15,082 nt of DNA from Bacteroidales bacterium (GCA_030526455.1 JAUNCU010000056.1:1-15082); one strand, 5' to 3'. Shown: positions 7,356 to 14,239, numbered from the stretch's first letter. The notes: generated from the letters alone by a model not told the origin. Numbers and translations are program-made.

Positions 7356-8480
7356 ATGAATGCAAGAAATTTGTTCTTTATAGCATTAGCCGCTTTTGCC
7401 ATCGATGCCATTGCGTGCACGTCGGCGATCGTGTCGGGCAGCATGACCACCAACGGACGTCCGCTGCTGTGGAAAAACCGCGATACCAACGACCAGAACA
7501 ACCGTATCAAGCGCATCCCCGCCAAGAAGGGGTGCTACGAATTTGTGGGCCTCTTCGATGCCCGCGACAAGCAGGACACCGCCGTGTGGATGGGCTACAA
7601 CGAAAAGGGGTTTGCCATCATGAACACCGCCTCCTATAATATCAACAAGGATGATGTGAAAGAAAAGGATATGGACAAGGAAGGCGTGGTGATGCGTAAG
7701 GCGCTCGAGAAATGCGCCACCGTCGACGAATTTGAGCAACTGCTCAAGGCGTGGCCACAGCCAAGAGGCGTAGAGGCCAATTTCGGTGTGATCGATGCCC
7801 AGGGCAATGGAGCCTATTTCGAGACCGGCAATTTCACGCTGGTGAAATACGACCTGAAAGACGCCCCCGATGGCGTGCTGATTCGCACCAACTACTCCTA
7901 CAGCGGCCGTGTGGACGAAGGCGCGGGCTACGTGAGAGAGGCGAATGAGAAAAAACTCCTTGCGCCACATATTCTGCGCCACGATTTCACCCCCGCGGTG
8001 TTTACCGAAGAGGTGTCGCGCACGTTCTACCACAGCGTGCTCAACAAAGACTTCACCAACGGCGGCGCGAAGTGGGTGGTCGACCAGGATTTCATTCCAC
8101 GCCGCATCTCCACTGCCACCTGCGTGGTAGAAGGTGTGGTAGAAGGGGAGAATCCATTGCTCACCACCATGTGGACCGGGCTTGGCTACCCTCCATGTGC
8201 CGAGATTTTCCCCGTGTGGCTGTGGGAAGGCGGTGTGCCTGAGTGTCTCGTGGGCACGGGCGCCAACAACCACGCCCCACAGTGCGACAAGGTGAACGCC
8301 CGCGAGAAAGAGGTGTTCTCCATCAAGCGCGGCAACGGACAGCACTATGTGAATATCCAGAAACTCTACAACAAGAAGGGCACAGGATATTGCCAGGTGC
8401 TGATTCCACAAAATATGGACACCTACCGCAAGGGCTATGAAGAGATAGCGAAACGTCGCGAGCAACTGAAAAAGAAGTAA
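7356..8480 (+). CDS. secreted C45-family / Ntn-hydrolase-type acyltransferase-hydrolase
   Basis: The 374-residue protein resembles Bacteroidales members of the acyl-CoA:6-aminopenicillanic-acid acyltransferase (C45) group of Ntn hydrolases. It opens with a signal peptide (1-20) ending AIDAIA, directly followed by CTSAIVSG. In this superfamily the mature N-terminal Cys is the nucleophile, so Cys21 is the candidate catalytic residue, with WKNRDT at 39-44 as the following active-site loop. Other typical segments are NTASYN, EANFGVID, RTNYSYSGRVDEG and TMWTGLGYPPC. It probably cleaves an amide bond in the periplasm; the substrate is unknown (penicillins, bile-acid amides and acylated peptides are handled by relatives). 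A lipoprotein reading of the same Cys is also possible. It is the first gene of a two-gene unit. Confidence 0.85.
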   Translation: MNARNLFFIALAAFAIDAIACTSAIVSGSMTTNGRPLLWKNRDTNDQNNRIKRIPAKKGCYEFVGLFDARDKQDTAVWMGYNEKGFAIMNTASYNINKDDVKEKDMDKEGVVMRKALEKCATVDEFEQLLKAWPQPRGVEANFGVIDAQGNGAYFETGNFTLVKYDLKDAPDGVLIRTNYSYSGRVDEGAGYVREANEKKLLAPHILRHDFTPAVFTEEVSRTFYHSVLNKDFTNGGAKWVVDQDFIPRRISTATCVVEGVVEGENPLLTTMWTGLGYPPCAEIFPVWLWEGGVPECLVGTGANNHAPQCDKVNAREKEVFSIKRGNGQHYVNIQKLYNKKGTGYCQVLIPQNMDTYRKGYEEIAKRREQLKKK

Positions 8481-8485
8481 CGCAA

Positions 8486-8968
8486 GTGAGTAGCGACAGC
8501 CTTTTCACATTCTCGTGCAAGATCACCAGCGGCGAATACGCAAAAATCGTGTTCGCCCGCTTCTTTGGTGCCTACTGGATACTGTTTGCCTTCCCGCTGC
8601 TGGTGTGTGGGTGTTTGTCGGTGCTCGACATTCGTGTGTTCATCATCGCCCTCATGCTGGTGTTTGTGGTGATACCGCTTGTGATGTTTTTCCTCTACAG
8701 TTACTACATGTTCACCGATTCGATGGTGTGGTCGATTTCCGACAAGCAGGTGACTTTGACGCCCGGCGGCCACTTGGTGCTGGATTTTGAGAATCCAAAA
8801 CTCAGCCGCGTGGTGCTGAAGCGCGAGGAAATCAAAACAGTGGAGCGCACTAAGACCTATGTGCTGCTCCAGTGCGAAGACAGTCCCTATCGCGTGCTCG
8901 TGATTCCGGTGAGCGCCTTTGCCGATGAAGGCGAAGCGGAGAGGTTTGTGGGCTTGCTTGTGCAGTGA
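8486..8968 (+). CDS. two-helix membrane protein with YcxB-like C-terminal domain
   Basis: The 160-residue frame starts at GTG 8486, only 5 bases after the stop of the C45 hydrolase gene, so the two are co-transcribed. Two adjacent hydrophobic helices (about 28-48 and 50-72) are joined by a tight turn. A C-terminal soluble part (about 82-160) has the YcxB-like pattern: a hydrophobic/charged alternation, LKREEIKTVERTKTYVLL at 111-128, then VLVIPVSAF and a short final helix. YcxB-like proteins are membrane-anchored and of unknown function; the C-terminal domain faces the cytosol in the usual model. No ATG lies near the start, and a later start would cut the first helix. The family assignment is tentative, the membrane topology is secure. 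Confidence 0.75.
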   Translation: MSSDSLFTFSCKITSGEYAKIVFARFFGAYWILFAFPLLVCGCLSVLDIRVFIIALMLVFVVIPLVMFFLYSYYMFTDSMVWSISDKQVTLTPGGHLVLDFENPKLSRVVLKREEIKTVERTKTYVLLQCEDSPYRVLVIPVSAFADEGEAERFVGLLVQ

Positions 8969-8990
8969 AGAGAGGGGTGGTGGGAATAAT

Positions 8991-9011
8991 TTCTGAGGCA
9001 CTGCCTCAGAA
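8991..9011 (+). repeat. perfect inverted repeat downstream of the YcxB-like gene
   Basis: TTCTGAGGC (8991-8999) and GCCTCAGAA (9003-9011) form a perfect 9-bp stem with a 3-base loop, 22 bases after the stop codon. No T tract follows. A second, weaker stem (AGCC 9030-9033 with GGCT 9041-9044) is followed by GCCTTTTT, so the 3' end of this transcript may carry several stacked hairpins before the terminator at 9089. Confidence 0.6.
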
Positions 9012-9088
9012 CACTTGACTGCCTTTCCAAGCCGGCTAGTGGCTGCCTTTTTATGGCGCCTGGCTGCTTACTTGGGATAAAAAAAAAT

Positions 9089-9123
9089 AATGCGAGGCTT
9101 TCCGGTTTGGAGCGTCTCGCATT
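9089..9123. terminator. bidirectional terminator between the C45 unit (+) and the SPOR-protein gene (-)
   Basis: AATGCGAG (9089-9096) pairs with CTCGCATT (9116-9123), extended by two pairs including one wobble. The plus strand continues ATTTTTATC. The minus strand continues into a run of eight T (complement of 9080-9087). It sits between the two convergent genes and can serve both. Confidence 0.85.
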
Positions 9124-9149
9124 TTTATCTTTGGATTATTTCCTTTGTT

Positions 9150-10088
9150 TTAGATTTGGGTGATCCAGTATTGGGCGTAGGCCTTTGGGAGTTGTTTGGC
9201 TTTGTTGAGCAATTCTGGATAGTTGTCGCTGCGGTCGAAGTAAATCATGTAGAAGCCATTTTTTCTTGCCACGTTGCCGGTGTTGATGCCGGGGTTGAGG
9301 GCGAAGAATTGGTCTACTTGTTTTTGTGTCTTAAGCGAGCAAATCACGATGGCGTAGCGGCCAGTGGCGGCTGCTGTGGGTTGAACCACGGGTGTTTCCA
9401 CTGGTGCTGGTTTTGCTGCAGGTGCGGGCGCTGCCACTTGCTTCTTGGGTGCTTTAGGTGCTGGCACGTGCATGGTGGCCAGTTGCTGCGACTGGTGGTC
9501 GATCACGATGGGAGTGGAGAGCGCGAAGGTGAGGCAGAAGAGCACGATGATGGATGCCGCAATCTGGAGCACCTTGTGGCCAGTCCAACTTGCCTTGCGA
9601 GTGGCAAACTCGGCAGGCACTTCGCTCATCTCCGTCAGAACGGCAGCCGCGGGCTTTGCTGCAGGCTTTTGCGCCAGTTGTGCCAGAGTGGGGAAGTGGA
9701 ACGACTGAAGGCCGAAGAACTCATCATCGGCGTGTTCGTGATGGAAAGGCACAAACTCGAAGGTTTCCTCATTACTAATAAAGAAGCCCAGTCGGCCGAA
9801 AGGAATTTCCGAGCCGGCGCTGAGTGTTTGGCGGCAAATGGTGGTGCCGTTTTCAATCTCGCTCATGGCTTCGGCGTAGGAAATGCCGTTCTTCTTGGCA
9901 ATGGAGTTTGCTAAAAGACCGTCGTTGTGAGTGATTGAGGCGTTGAAACTGATGCTGCGTCGAGGCGATGTGAATGCAGAAGTGAATGCATTGTTATCGC
10001 TGTGGCTGTACTGTGCGATAAACGCACCAAATCCAGGAACAACTACACAATCGTTGCTCAGCATCAAATATTCTATGTGCTCAATCAT
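9150..10088 (-). CDS. HU-CCDC81 and SPOR domain membrane protein
   Basis: The 312-residue protein has the layout of the Bacteroidetes HU-CCDC81/SPOR family. The N-terminal HU-like part (about 1-115) begins MIEHIEYLMLSNDCVVVPGF and has FGRLGFF at 97-103. A single membrane helix (about 173-196) is followed by a Pro/Ala/Lys-rich periplasmic linker (about 208-242). The C-terminal SPOR domain (243-312), YAIVICSLKTQKQVDQFF to YWITQI, should bind denuded glycan strands of septal peptidoglycan. The HU part would be cytosolic, so the protein could link the nucleoid or a cytosolic partner to the division-site wall; this is inference. I chose the ATG at 10088 rather than 10097 because the promoter places the transcription start at about 10096. 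The family is clear, the function is not established. Confidence 0.88.
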   Translation of the reverse strand: MIEHIEYLMLSNDCVVVPGFGAFIAQYSHSDNNAFTSAFTSPRRSISFNASITHNDGLLANSIAKKNGISYAEAMSEIENGTTICRQTLSAGSEIPFGRLGFFISNEETFEFVPFHHEHADDEFFGLQSFHFPTLAQLAQKPAAKPAAAVLTEMSEVPAEFATRKASWTGHKVLQIAASIIVLFCLTFALSTPIVIDHQSQQLATMHVPAPKAPKKQVAAPAPAAKPAPVETPVVQPTAAATGRYAIVICSLKTQKQVDQFFALNPGINTGNVARKNGFYMIYFDRSDNYPELLNKAKQLPKAYAQYWITQI

Positions 10089-10101
10089 TGAAATCATACT
10101 A

Positions 10102-10131
10102 CAAAATTACTCACTTTTTGCCGTTCTGCAA
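10102..10131 (-). promoter_or_regulatory. promoter of the HU-CCDC81/SPOR gene
   Basis: Minus strand: TTG (complement of 10129-10131), 19 bases, TAATTTTG (complement of 10102-10109). Predicted start near 10096 is at the first in-frame ATG (10097), which favours the second ATG at 10088 as the translation start. Confidence 0.7.
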
Positions 10132-10156
10132 AACAAAATCGGGAATAAAAATTTCG

Positions 10157-11101
10157 CTATTTCAGCAGTTGTTTTGCCAGCGTGGGGTCAACTCCGTGGT
10201 CGATAGCCAATTGGATATCTTTTTGCGCTTCGTCATTTTCGTAGCGCATTTTTTTCAGTTTGGCGCGAAGGATGTAGAGAAAGCCGTCGTCGGGCGTGAT
10301 TTGTATGGCGCTGTGGATGTCGTCGGCTGCTTCGTTGAGTTTTTTCAGCATCAGGTAGCAGTCGGCACGGTTGGCCAGCAGCGACACCGATGGCTTTGCC
10401 TTGATCACTTCAGAGAAATGCGAAACAGCCTTGGCATAGTTGCCCGCCGCTTTATAAAGGAATGCCTTGCCCTCGCTCGAGAGGATGGAGCCAGGGTGGT
10501 AGCGGAGGATTTCCTCAAACTGGTGGTCGGCTTCCTTGAAGTCGTTTTTCTCCAGTTGGAGCATACCTATATTATAACGCGCCTCTTCGTTGTCGGGTTC
10601 GATCACGAGGATGCGCTTATAGTCATCGATGGCCTTGTCGATTTGGTCGGCTTCGATGTAGACCGACGCCCTGTTGTTGAGCAGCGTGATGGCATTGGGC
10701 GTCATGTCGATGGCGAGGGTGTAGTTCTTGATCGACTCTTCAAGTTTTCCTTGATATCGCTGTATGGTGGCGAGGTTGGAAATCAGCAGAGAGTTGTTGG
10801 GGTTACCTGGCTCGCTTTTAATGGATTTGCGTATAAAATCTTCAGCGTTACTCCAATCCTTTTTATTGATGCAATTTTGGGCTGAATCGAGATAGGCGTA
10901 GTAGACGGTGGTGGTGTCGATGTGCACCTTTTGCTCGCCTTTTGGGGCGAACTGCGTCTGTTTTTTAGGCGTCTCTTTTTGGGGTTCGGCAATCTTCGTG
11001 TTTTGCTCGTTGAGCGACGAGATCACCTGGGCCTTCATGTGGCAGGGCATCGCCATCGCAATGCACGCCAGCAGGGGGAATATGGTTCTGAATAGTCTCA
11101 T
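10157..11101 (-). CDS. TPR-repeat protein, exported
   Basis: The 314-residue product starts at ATG 11101 (MRLFRTIFPLLACIAMAMP), a clear signal peptide with likely cleavage after about residue 24 (MKA-Q). In-frame starts farther upstream would bury this signal and run through the promoter region, so they are rejected. After a Lys/Gln/Pro-rich spacer (about 31-60) the rest consists of tetratricopeptide repeats from about 67 to 300. They show the usual small-residue and Y/F spacing, for example LLNNRASVYIEADQIDKAID and LLANRADCYLMLKKLNEAAD. TPR arrays hold partner proteins; this one should act in the periplasm. The partner is unknown. The neighbouring SPOR protein has its own promoter, but without a terminator between them the two may also be co-transcribed. 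The stop is TAG. Confidence 0.88.
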   Translation of the reverse strand: MRLFRTIFPLLACIAMAMPCHMKAQVISSLNEQNTKIAEPQKETPKKQTQFAPKGEQKVHIDTTTVYYAYLDSAQNCINKKDWSNAEDFIRKSIKSEPGNPNNSLLISNLATIQRYQGKLEESIKNYTLAIDMTPNAITLLNNRASVYIEADQIDKAIDDYKRILVIEPDNEEARYNIGMLQLEKNDFKEADHQFEEILRYHPGSILSSEGKAFLYKAAGNYAKAVSHFSEVIKAKPSVSLLANRADCYLMLKKLNEAADDIHSAIQITPDDGFLYILRAKLKKMRYENDEAQKDIQLAIDHGVDPTLAKQLLK

Positions 11102-11119
11102 TTTAGGCGTAAATTTGTG

Positions 11120-11127
11120 CAAAGGTA
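11120..11127 (-). promoter_or_regulatory. possible -7 element for the TPR gene
   Basis: Minus strand TACCTTTG (complement of 11120-11127) lies 18 bases before the TPR start codon, the right distance for the short leaders seen here. A TTG occurs only 12 bases upstream, too close, so the -33 element is unclear. Confidence 0.45.
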
Positions 11128-11147
11128 GTTCTATTCTTTCAATTATT

Positions 11148-11178
11148 TTGCCGAATTCACAGTATTTAGTTATTTTTG
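11148..11178 (+). promoter_or_regulatory. promoter of the MscS-family channel gene
   Basis: TTG (11148-11150), 20 bases, TATTTTTG (11171-11178). Predicted start near 11184, about 18 bases before the ATG at 11202. This fits 11202 as start and argues against the in-frame TTG at 11193. Confidence 0.75.
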
Positions 11179-11201
11179 CGTGTAAATAATACTTGATTGA
11201 T

Positions 11202-12173
11202 ATGTTTTCACAATTCCTGATACAGGTCACCACGCCCCTTGCAGCCGATAGCGCAAAGGTGGCTGAGGCCGCTGCGGCGCTCTCTCCGGAGGCGATTCTC
11301 GAAAAGGCGCCGAGCAACATTTCCGAATTCAAGAGCCTGCCCTGGGCCGACATTTTCCATGGCATGGTTTCGCAGGTGGTGACGTTCTGTTTTCACTTGC
11401 CTATTGCACTTGTGGTGTTTTATGTAGGTAAATTTGTAATCAACAAGTTATACTCAGTATTTAAAGTAATACTTCAGCGGAGAAACGTCGACCTTTCCCT
11501 CTCGTCGTTCCTCCTCAGCCTGCTGCGCATCACCTTAATGTTTATCCTCGTGGTGGCCGTTGTGGGCATCCTGGGCATCGAAACCAGTTCGTTTATCGCG
11601 CTGTTTGCCTCGGCTGGTGTGGCTGTGGGCATGGCGCTGAGCGGCACGCTGCAGAACTTCGCCGGCGGTGTGCTCATCCTGCTGCTGAAGCCTTATAAGG
11701 TGGGCGATTATATTGAGCACGATGGCTTAAAGGGTTTCGTTAAAGAGATACAGATATTTCACACGATTATAACCACTTATAGCAACGATAGGATCGTGAT
11801 TCCTAACGGCGGTCTTTCAACTGGCGTGGTGAATAATTTCTCTTCCGAAAAGTATCATCGCCTGGAGTGGAAAGTGTCGGTGGCTTATGGTGCCGACGTC
11901 GATAAAGCCCGCAAGGTAATCCTCCAAATCCTCGCCGACGACCAGCGCTTGATCACGCAGCCTGAGAAGGTAGCCTCATGCGGTGTGCAGCCACCCGCCG
12001 TGGCAGTCGACGAACTCTCGAGCAGCGATGTGGTGCTCGTGGTGAGGGCATGGGTGGCCACGCCCGACTACTGGCCAGCGAAATACGCCATCGCCGAACA
12101 ACTCTACAAAGAACTCCCCAAGCATGGCCTCGAATTCCCATTTCCACAACTCGACGTGAACTTGAAAAAATAA
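11202..12173 (+). CDS. MscS-family small-conductance mechanosensitive channel
   Basis: The 323-residue inner-membrane channel opens under membrane tension to release solutes on hypo-osmotic shock. Residues 1-57 form a hydrophilic, Ala-rich N-terminal extension. Three membrane helices follow: TM1 about 58-81, TM2 about 103-126 and TM3 about 129-162. TM3 carries the Gly/Ala-rich pore-lining pattern of MscS, SAGVAVGMALSGTLQNFAGG at 137-156, ending LLLKPYKVGDYIE. The beta domain (about 163-225) has the typical IVIPNGGLSTGVVNNFS, and an alpha/beta C-terminal domain (about 230-320) ends EFPFPQLDV. Length is slightly above E. coli MscS (286), mainly from the N-terminal extension. It is transcribed alone and followed by a new promoter at 12186. 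Confidence 0.93.
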   Translation: MFSQFLIQVTTPLAADSAKVAEAAAALSPEAILEKAPSNISEFKSLPWADIFHGMVSQVVTFCFHLPIALVVFYVGKFVINKLYSVFKVILQRRNVDLSLSSFLLSLLRITLMFILVVAVVGILGIETSSFIALFASAGVAVGMALSGTLQNFAGGVLILLLKPYKVGDYIEHDGLKGFVKEIQIFHTIITTYSNDRIVIPNGGLSTGVVNNFSSEKYHRLEWKVSVAYGADVDKARKVILQILADDQRLITQPEKVASCGVQPPAVAVDELSSSDVVLVVRAWVATPDYWPAKYAIAEQLYKELPKHGLEFPFPQLDVNLKK

Positions 12174-12185
12174 TCTGCATTTCTG

Positions 12186-12216
12186 TTGGTTTTTATTGCA
12201 ATTTGTAGTATATTTG
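12186..12216 (+). promoter_or_regulatory. promoter downstream of the MscS gene, driving the RNA candidate
   Basis: TTG (12186-12188), exactly 20 bases, TATATTTG (12209-12216): one of the best promoter matches in the window. Predicted start is near 12222-12224, about 255 bases before recJ, far longer than the 15-45 base leaders elsewhere in the window. Confidence 0.75.
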
Positions 12217-12222
12217 CGTAAA

Positions 12223-12405
12223 ATATGTGGAATAGTGCCGTGGTGCAATTTTGCTTCACGCGCTACATTAGGGTAAATCCTTTATAATTAGACTTTTCGC
12301 ATGTTTCCGGTTCCATTTGAGGCCTGATGCTCTCATAGGTGCTCATGATAAGGAATCTTGACGATTTTGCCGAACGAAGCATTATCTTCGGCAAGTTATT
12401 TTTAT
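12223..12405 (+). ncRNA. candidate structured RNA of about 185 nt, unidentified
   Basis: This stretch lies between a consensus promoter and an intrinsic terminator and has no convincing reading frame. Visible structure starts with a 5' hairpin at 12233-12265: TAGTG/CGCTA (one wobble), then CGTG/CACG, a 2x2 internal loop and GCAA/TTGC. A long-range stem pairs TCCTTTAT (12278-12285, one bulged T) with ATAAGGA (12348-12354), enclosing CAT-tt-GAG (12314-12321) against CTCATG (12342-12347). The 3' end is the terminator stem. It could be a free regulatory RNA; size and layout would suit 6S RNA, but I recognise no 6S signature. Alternatively it is a cis-acting leader of recJ with an attenuator. Ends are estimates from the promoter and the T tract. 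Confidence 0.5.
12367..12403 (+). terminator. intrinsic terminator between the RNA candidate and recJ
   Basis: TTGCCGAA (12367-12374) pairs with TTCGGCAA (12387-12394), an 8-bp stem with a 12-base loop, followed by GTTATTTTTATATATTTT. An alternative inner stem CGAAG/CTTCG (12375-12379 with 12386-12390) shares part of the same sequence. It lies about 75 bases ahead of recJ, so recJ needs read-through or a further promoter. Confidence 0.65.
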
Positions 12406-12422
12406 ATATTTTCAAAATATAT
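12404..12422. repeat. perfect 19-base palindrome upstream of recJ
   Basis: ATATATTTT-C-AAAATATAT is a perfect inverted repeat with a single central base, directly after the terminator and 56 bases before the recJ ATG. It may be a protein-binding operator, or simply the A/T-rich tail of the terminator and part of an AT-rich start region. Confidence 0.5.
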
Positions 12423-12430
12423 GCCCTGAA

Positions 12431-12446
12431 GGCGTGTCATTACGCC
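12431..12446 (+). repeat. hairpin in the recJ leader
   Basis: GGCGTG and TACGCC (12431-12436 with 12441-12446) form a 6-bp stem (one wobble) with a 4-base loop, 32 bases before the recJ start. It could affect translation or transcript stability of recJ; there is no T run strong enough to call it a terminator. Confidence 0.4.
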
Positions 12447-12478
12447 GGTTTCTACAGCCAATAAAAATGACAACATAA

Positions 12479-14239
12479 ATGATAAGTAAATGGAATTACT
12501 TACCTCTAACATCCGAAGAAAGCAAGATAGAGGCCCAGTTGGCGACTCACTTCCCCAACTGTGCCCCTATAGCCCGTCTTTTGGTGCAACGTGGAATCAA
12601 GACCCGGGAACAGGCCCAGGAATTCTTCCGCCCATCGTTGAACCAATTGCACGATCCCTTCTTGATGAGGGACATGGACAAGGCTGTCCGCCGACTGAAT
12701 GATGCATTAGGGGCAAAAGAAAAGATAATGGTGTATGGCGACTACGATGTGGACGGAACCACCGCTGTAGCGCTCGTGTACCGCTATCTGCTCAACTTCT
12801 ACTCGAATGTGGTGTACTATGTGCCCACTCGAGACGATGAAGGTTACGGTATATCGCGCCAGAGCGTGGAATACGCTCACGAAATAGGCGTGAAGTTGAT
12901 AATTGTGCTCGACTGCGGCATCAAGGCTATCGACGAGATTGCCTACGCCAAGTCGCTGGGCATTGATTTCATCGTGTGCGACCACCACGTGCCCGACGAT
13001 GTGTTGCCCGACGCAGTCGCTATCCTCAACCCAAAACTCAAAGACGACAAGTATCCGTTCAAGGAACTGAGCGGCTGCTGCGTGGGCTTTAAGTTCATGC
13101 AGGGTTTCGCCGTGAGCAATGGCATGGACGACATGTACGGCCTGGAGAGTTTGCTCGACCTGTGTGTGGTGAGCATCGCCGCCGACATTGTGCCCATTGT
13201 GGGCGAGAACCGCGTGCTGGCCTACTACGGACTGAAGCGTCTCAACGCCAACCCAAGCGTGGGCTTCCGCAGCATTATCAAACTCTGTGGTCTGCTCAAC
13301 AAGGAAATCACCATCTCCGACATCATCTTCAAGATTGGTCCGCGCATCAATGCCTCGGGCCGCATGGAGTCGGGAACGGAGTCGGTGAAACTGCTCGTGA
13401 CCAAGAGCAATGCCGAGGCCTACGAAATCAGCAAACGCATCGACCAGTATAACAAGGAGCGCAAAGAACTCGACCGCCAGATTACCGAGGAGGCCAACAT
13501 CATTATAGAAAACCACAAAAAGCAAATTCAAGGCAAGAAGCCCATCGTGATCTACGATGAGAATTGGCATAAGGGCATCATCGGCATCGTGGCATCGCGC
13601 CTTGCCGAGTTCCACTTCCGCCCATCGGTAGTGCTCACCTACGACAACGACGGCATCGCCATCGGTTCGTCGCGCTCGGTCAACGGCTTCGACATCTACA
13701 AAGCCATCAGCGAAAACCGCGATTTGCTGGAAACCTTCGGTGGCCACACCAATGCTGTGGGCCTCTCGTTGAAGGTGAAAAACATCGGCGAGTTCCGCCG
13801 CAGGCTCACTGAATATGTGGAAGAGCACATCGAACTCGAACAAGTGACCCCACAAATCTCGATTGACTGCGAACTCGGTTTTGGGCAAATCAATAACGAC
13901 TTGCTGAAAACCATGCGCTTGTTCAACCCCTTCGGTCCCGACAACACCAAGCCCGTGTTCTTCACCCGCAACGTGCGCGATGTGGGCACCAGCAAGATTG
14001 TGGGCCGCAACAATGAGCACATCAAACTCGAGATTGTGGATGGCAAGTGCGAACGCGTGATGAACGGCATCGCCTTCAACATGGCCGACTGCTTCGACCA
14101 CATCAAGCAAGGCAAGCCATTCGACATTTGCTACACGATTGAAGAAAACAAGCGCCGTGGTTCCACCACCGTGCAGTTGCAAATCAAGGCAATCAGAATC
14201 ACTGAAGAGCAGGAAGCAGCCGTTGAAAACCCCGCATGA
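12479..14239 (+). CDS. recJ: single-stranded-DNA-specific 5'-3' exonuclease RecJ
   Basis: RecJ degrades single-stranded DNA 5' to 3' in recombination and repair, needing Mn/Mg. The 586-residue protein has the DHH-phosphoesterase motifs: YGDYDVDGTTA (86-96, with D88, D90 and D92), VLDCGI (143-148), CDHHVP (167-172, the DHH itself) and SIAADIVP (232-239). These are followed by GPRINASGRMESG (287-299). The DHHA1 part has GIIGIVASRLAE (367-378), SSRSVNGFD (397-405) and GGHTNAVGLSL (421-431; the family more often has Ala where this has Val). An OB-like C-terminal domain follows. Length is typical. The ATG at 12479 gives the usual MxxKWNYLPL-type start. recQ follows with a 17-base overlap, a natural partnership since RecQ unwinds DNA and RecJ trims the 5' strand. 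Confidence 0.96.
   Translation: MISKWNYLPLTSEESKIEAQLATHFPNCAPIARLLVQRGIKTREQAQEFFRPSLNQLHDPFLMRDMDKAVRRLNDALGAKEKIMVYGDYDVDGTTAVALVYRYLLNFYSNVVYYVPTRDDEGYGISRQSVEYAHEIGVKLIIVLDCGIKAIDEIAYAKSLGIDFIVCDHHVPDDVLPDAVAILNPKLKDDKYPFKELSGCCVGFKFMQGFAVSNGMDDMYGLESLLDLCVVSIAADIVPIVGENRVLAYYGLKRLNANPSVGFRSIIKLCGLLNKEITISDIIFKIGPRINASGRMESGTESVKLLVTKSNAEAYEISKRIDQYNKERKELDRQITEEANIIIENHKKQIQGKKPIVIYDENWHKGIIGIVASRLAEFHFRPSVVLTYDNDGIAIGSSRSVNGFDIYKAISENRDLLETFGGHTNAVGLSLKVKNIGEFRRRLTEYVEEHIELEQVTPQISIDCELGFGQINNDLLKTMRLFNPFGPDNTKPVFFTRNVRDVGTSKIVGRNNEHIKLEIVDGKCERVMNGIAFNMADCFDHIKQGKPFDICYTIEENKRRGSTTVQLQIKAIRITEEQEAAVENPA

Noticed and set aside
7386..8465. Minus-strand frame of about 360 codons opposite the C45 hydrolase
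   Set aside because: Antisense shadow: His/Val-rich product without domains, no promoter or start context, and the plus-strand gene has a clear signal peptide and promoter.
11193..11201. TTG start for the MscS-family gene
   Set aside because: The ATG at 11202 is three codons later and better placed relative to the promoter (about 18 nt leader).
11102..11365. N-terminal extension of the TPR gene to an upstream start
   Set aside because: It would overlap the divergent MscS gene and both promoters and would bury a clear signal peptide that starts at 11101.
12223..12405. Assignment of the RNA candidate as 6S RNA
   Set aside because: Size and free-standing layout fit, but I could not see closing-stem pairing of the ends or a clear 6S-like central bubble, so it is left unidentified.
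12707..14182. Long open frame (about 490 codons) on the minus strand opposite recJ
   Set aside because: It is the mirror of a GC-biased coding gene; the product is rich in His, Val and Ala with no recognisable domain, while recJ motifs on the plus strand are unambiguous.
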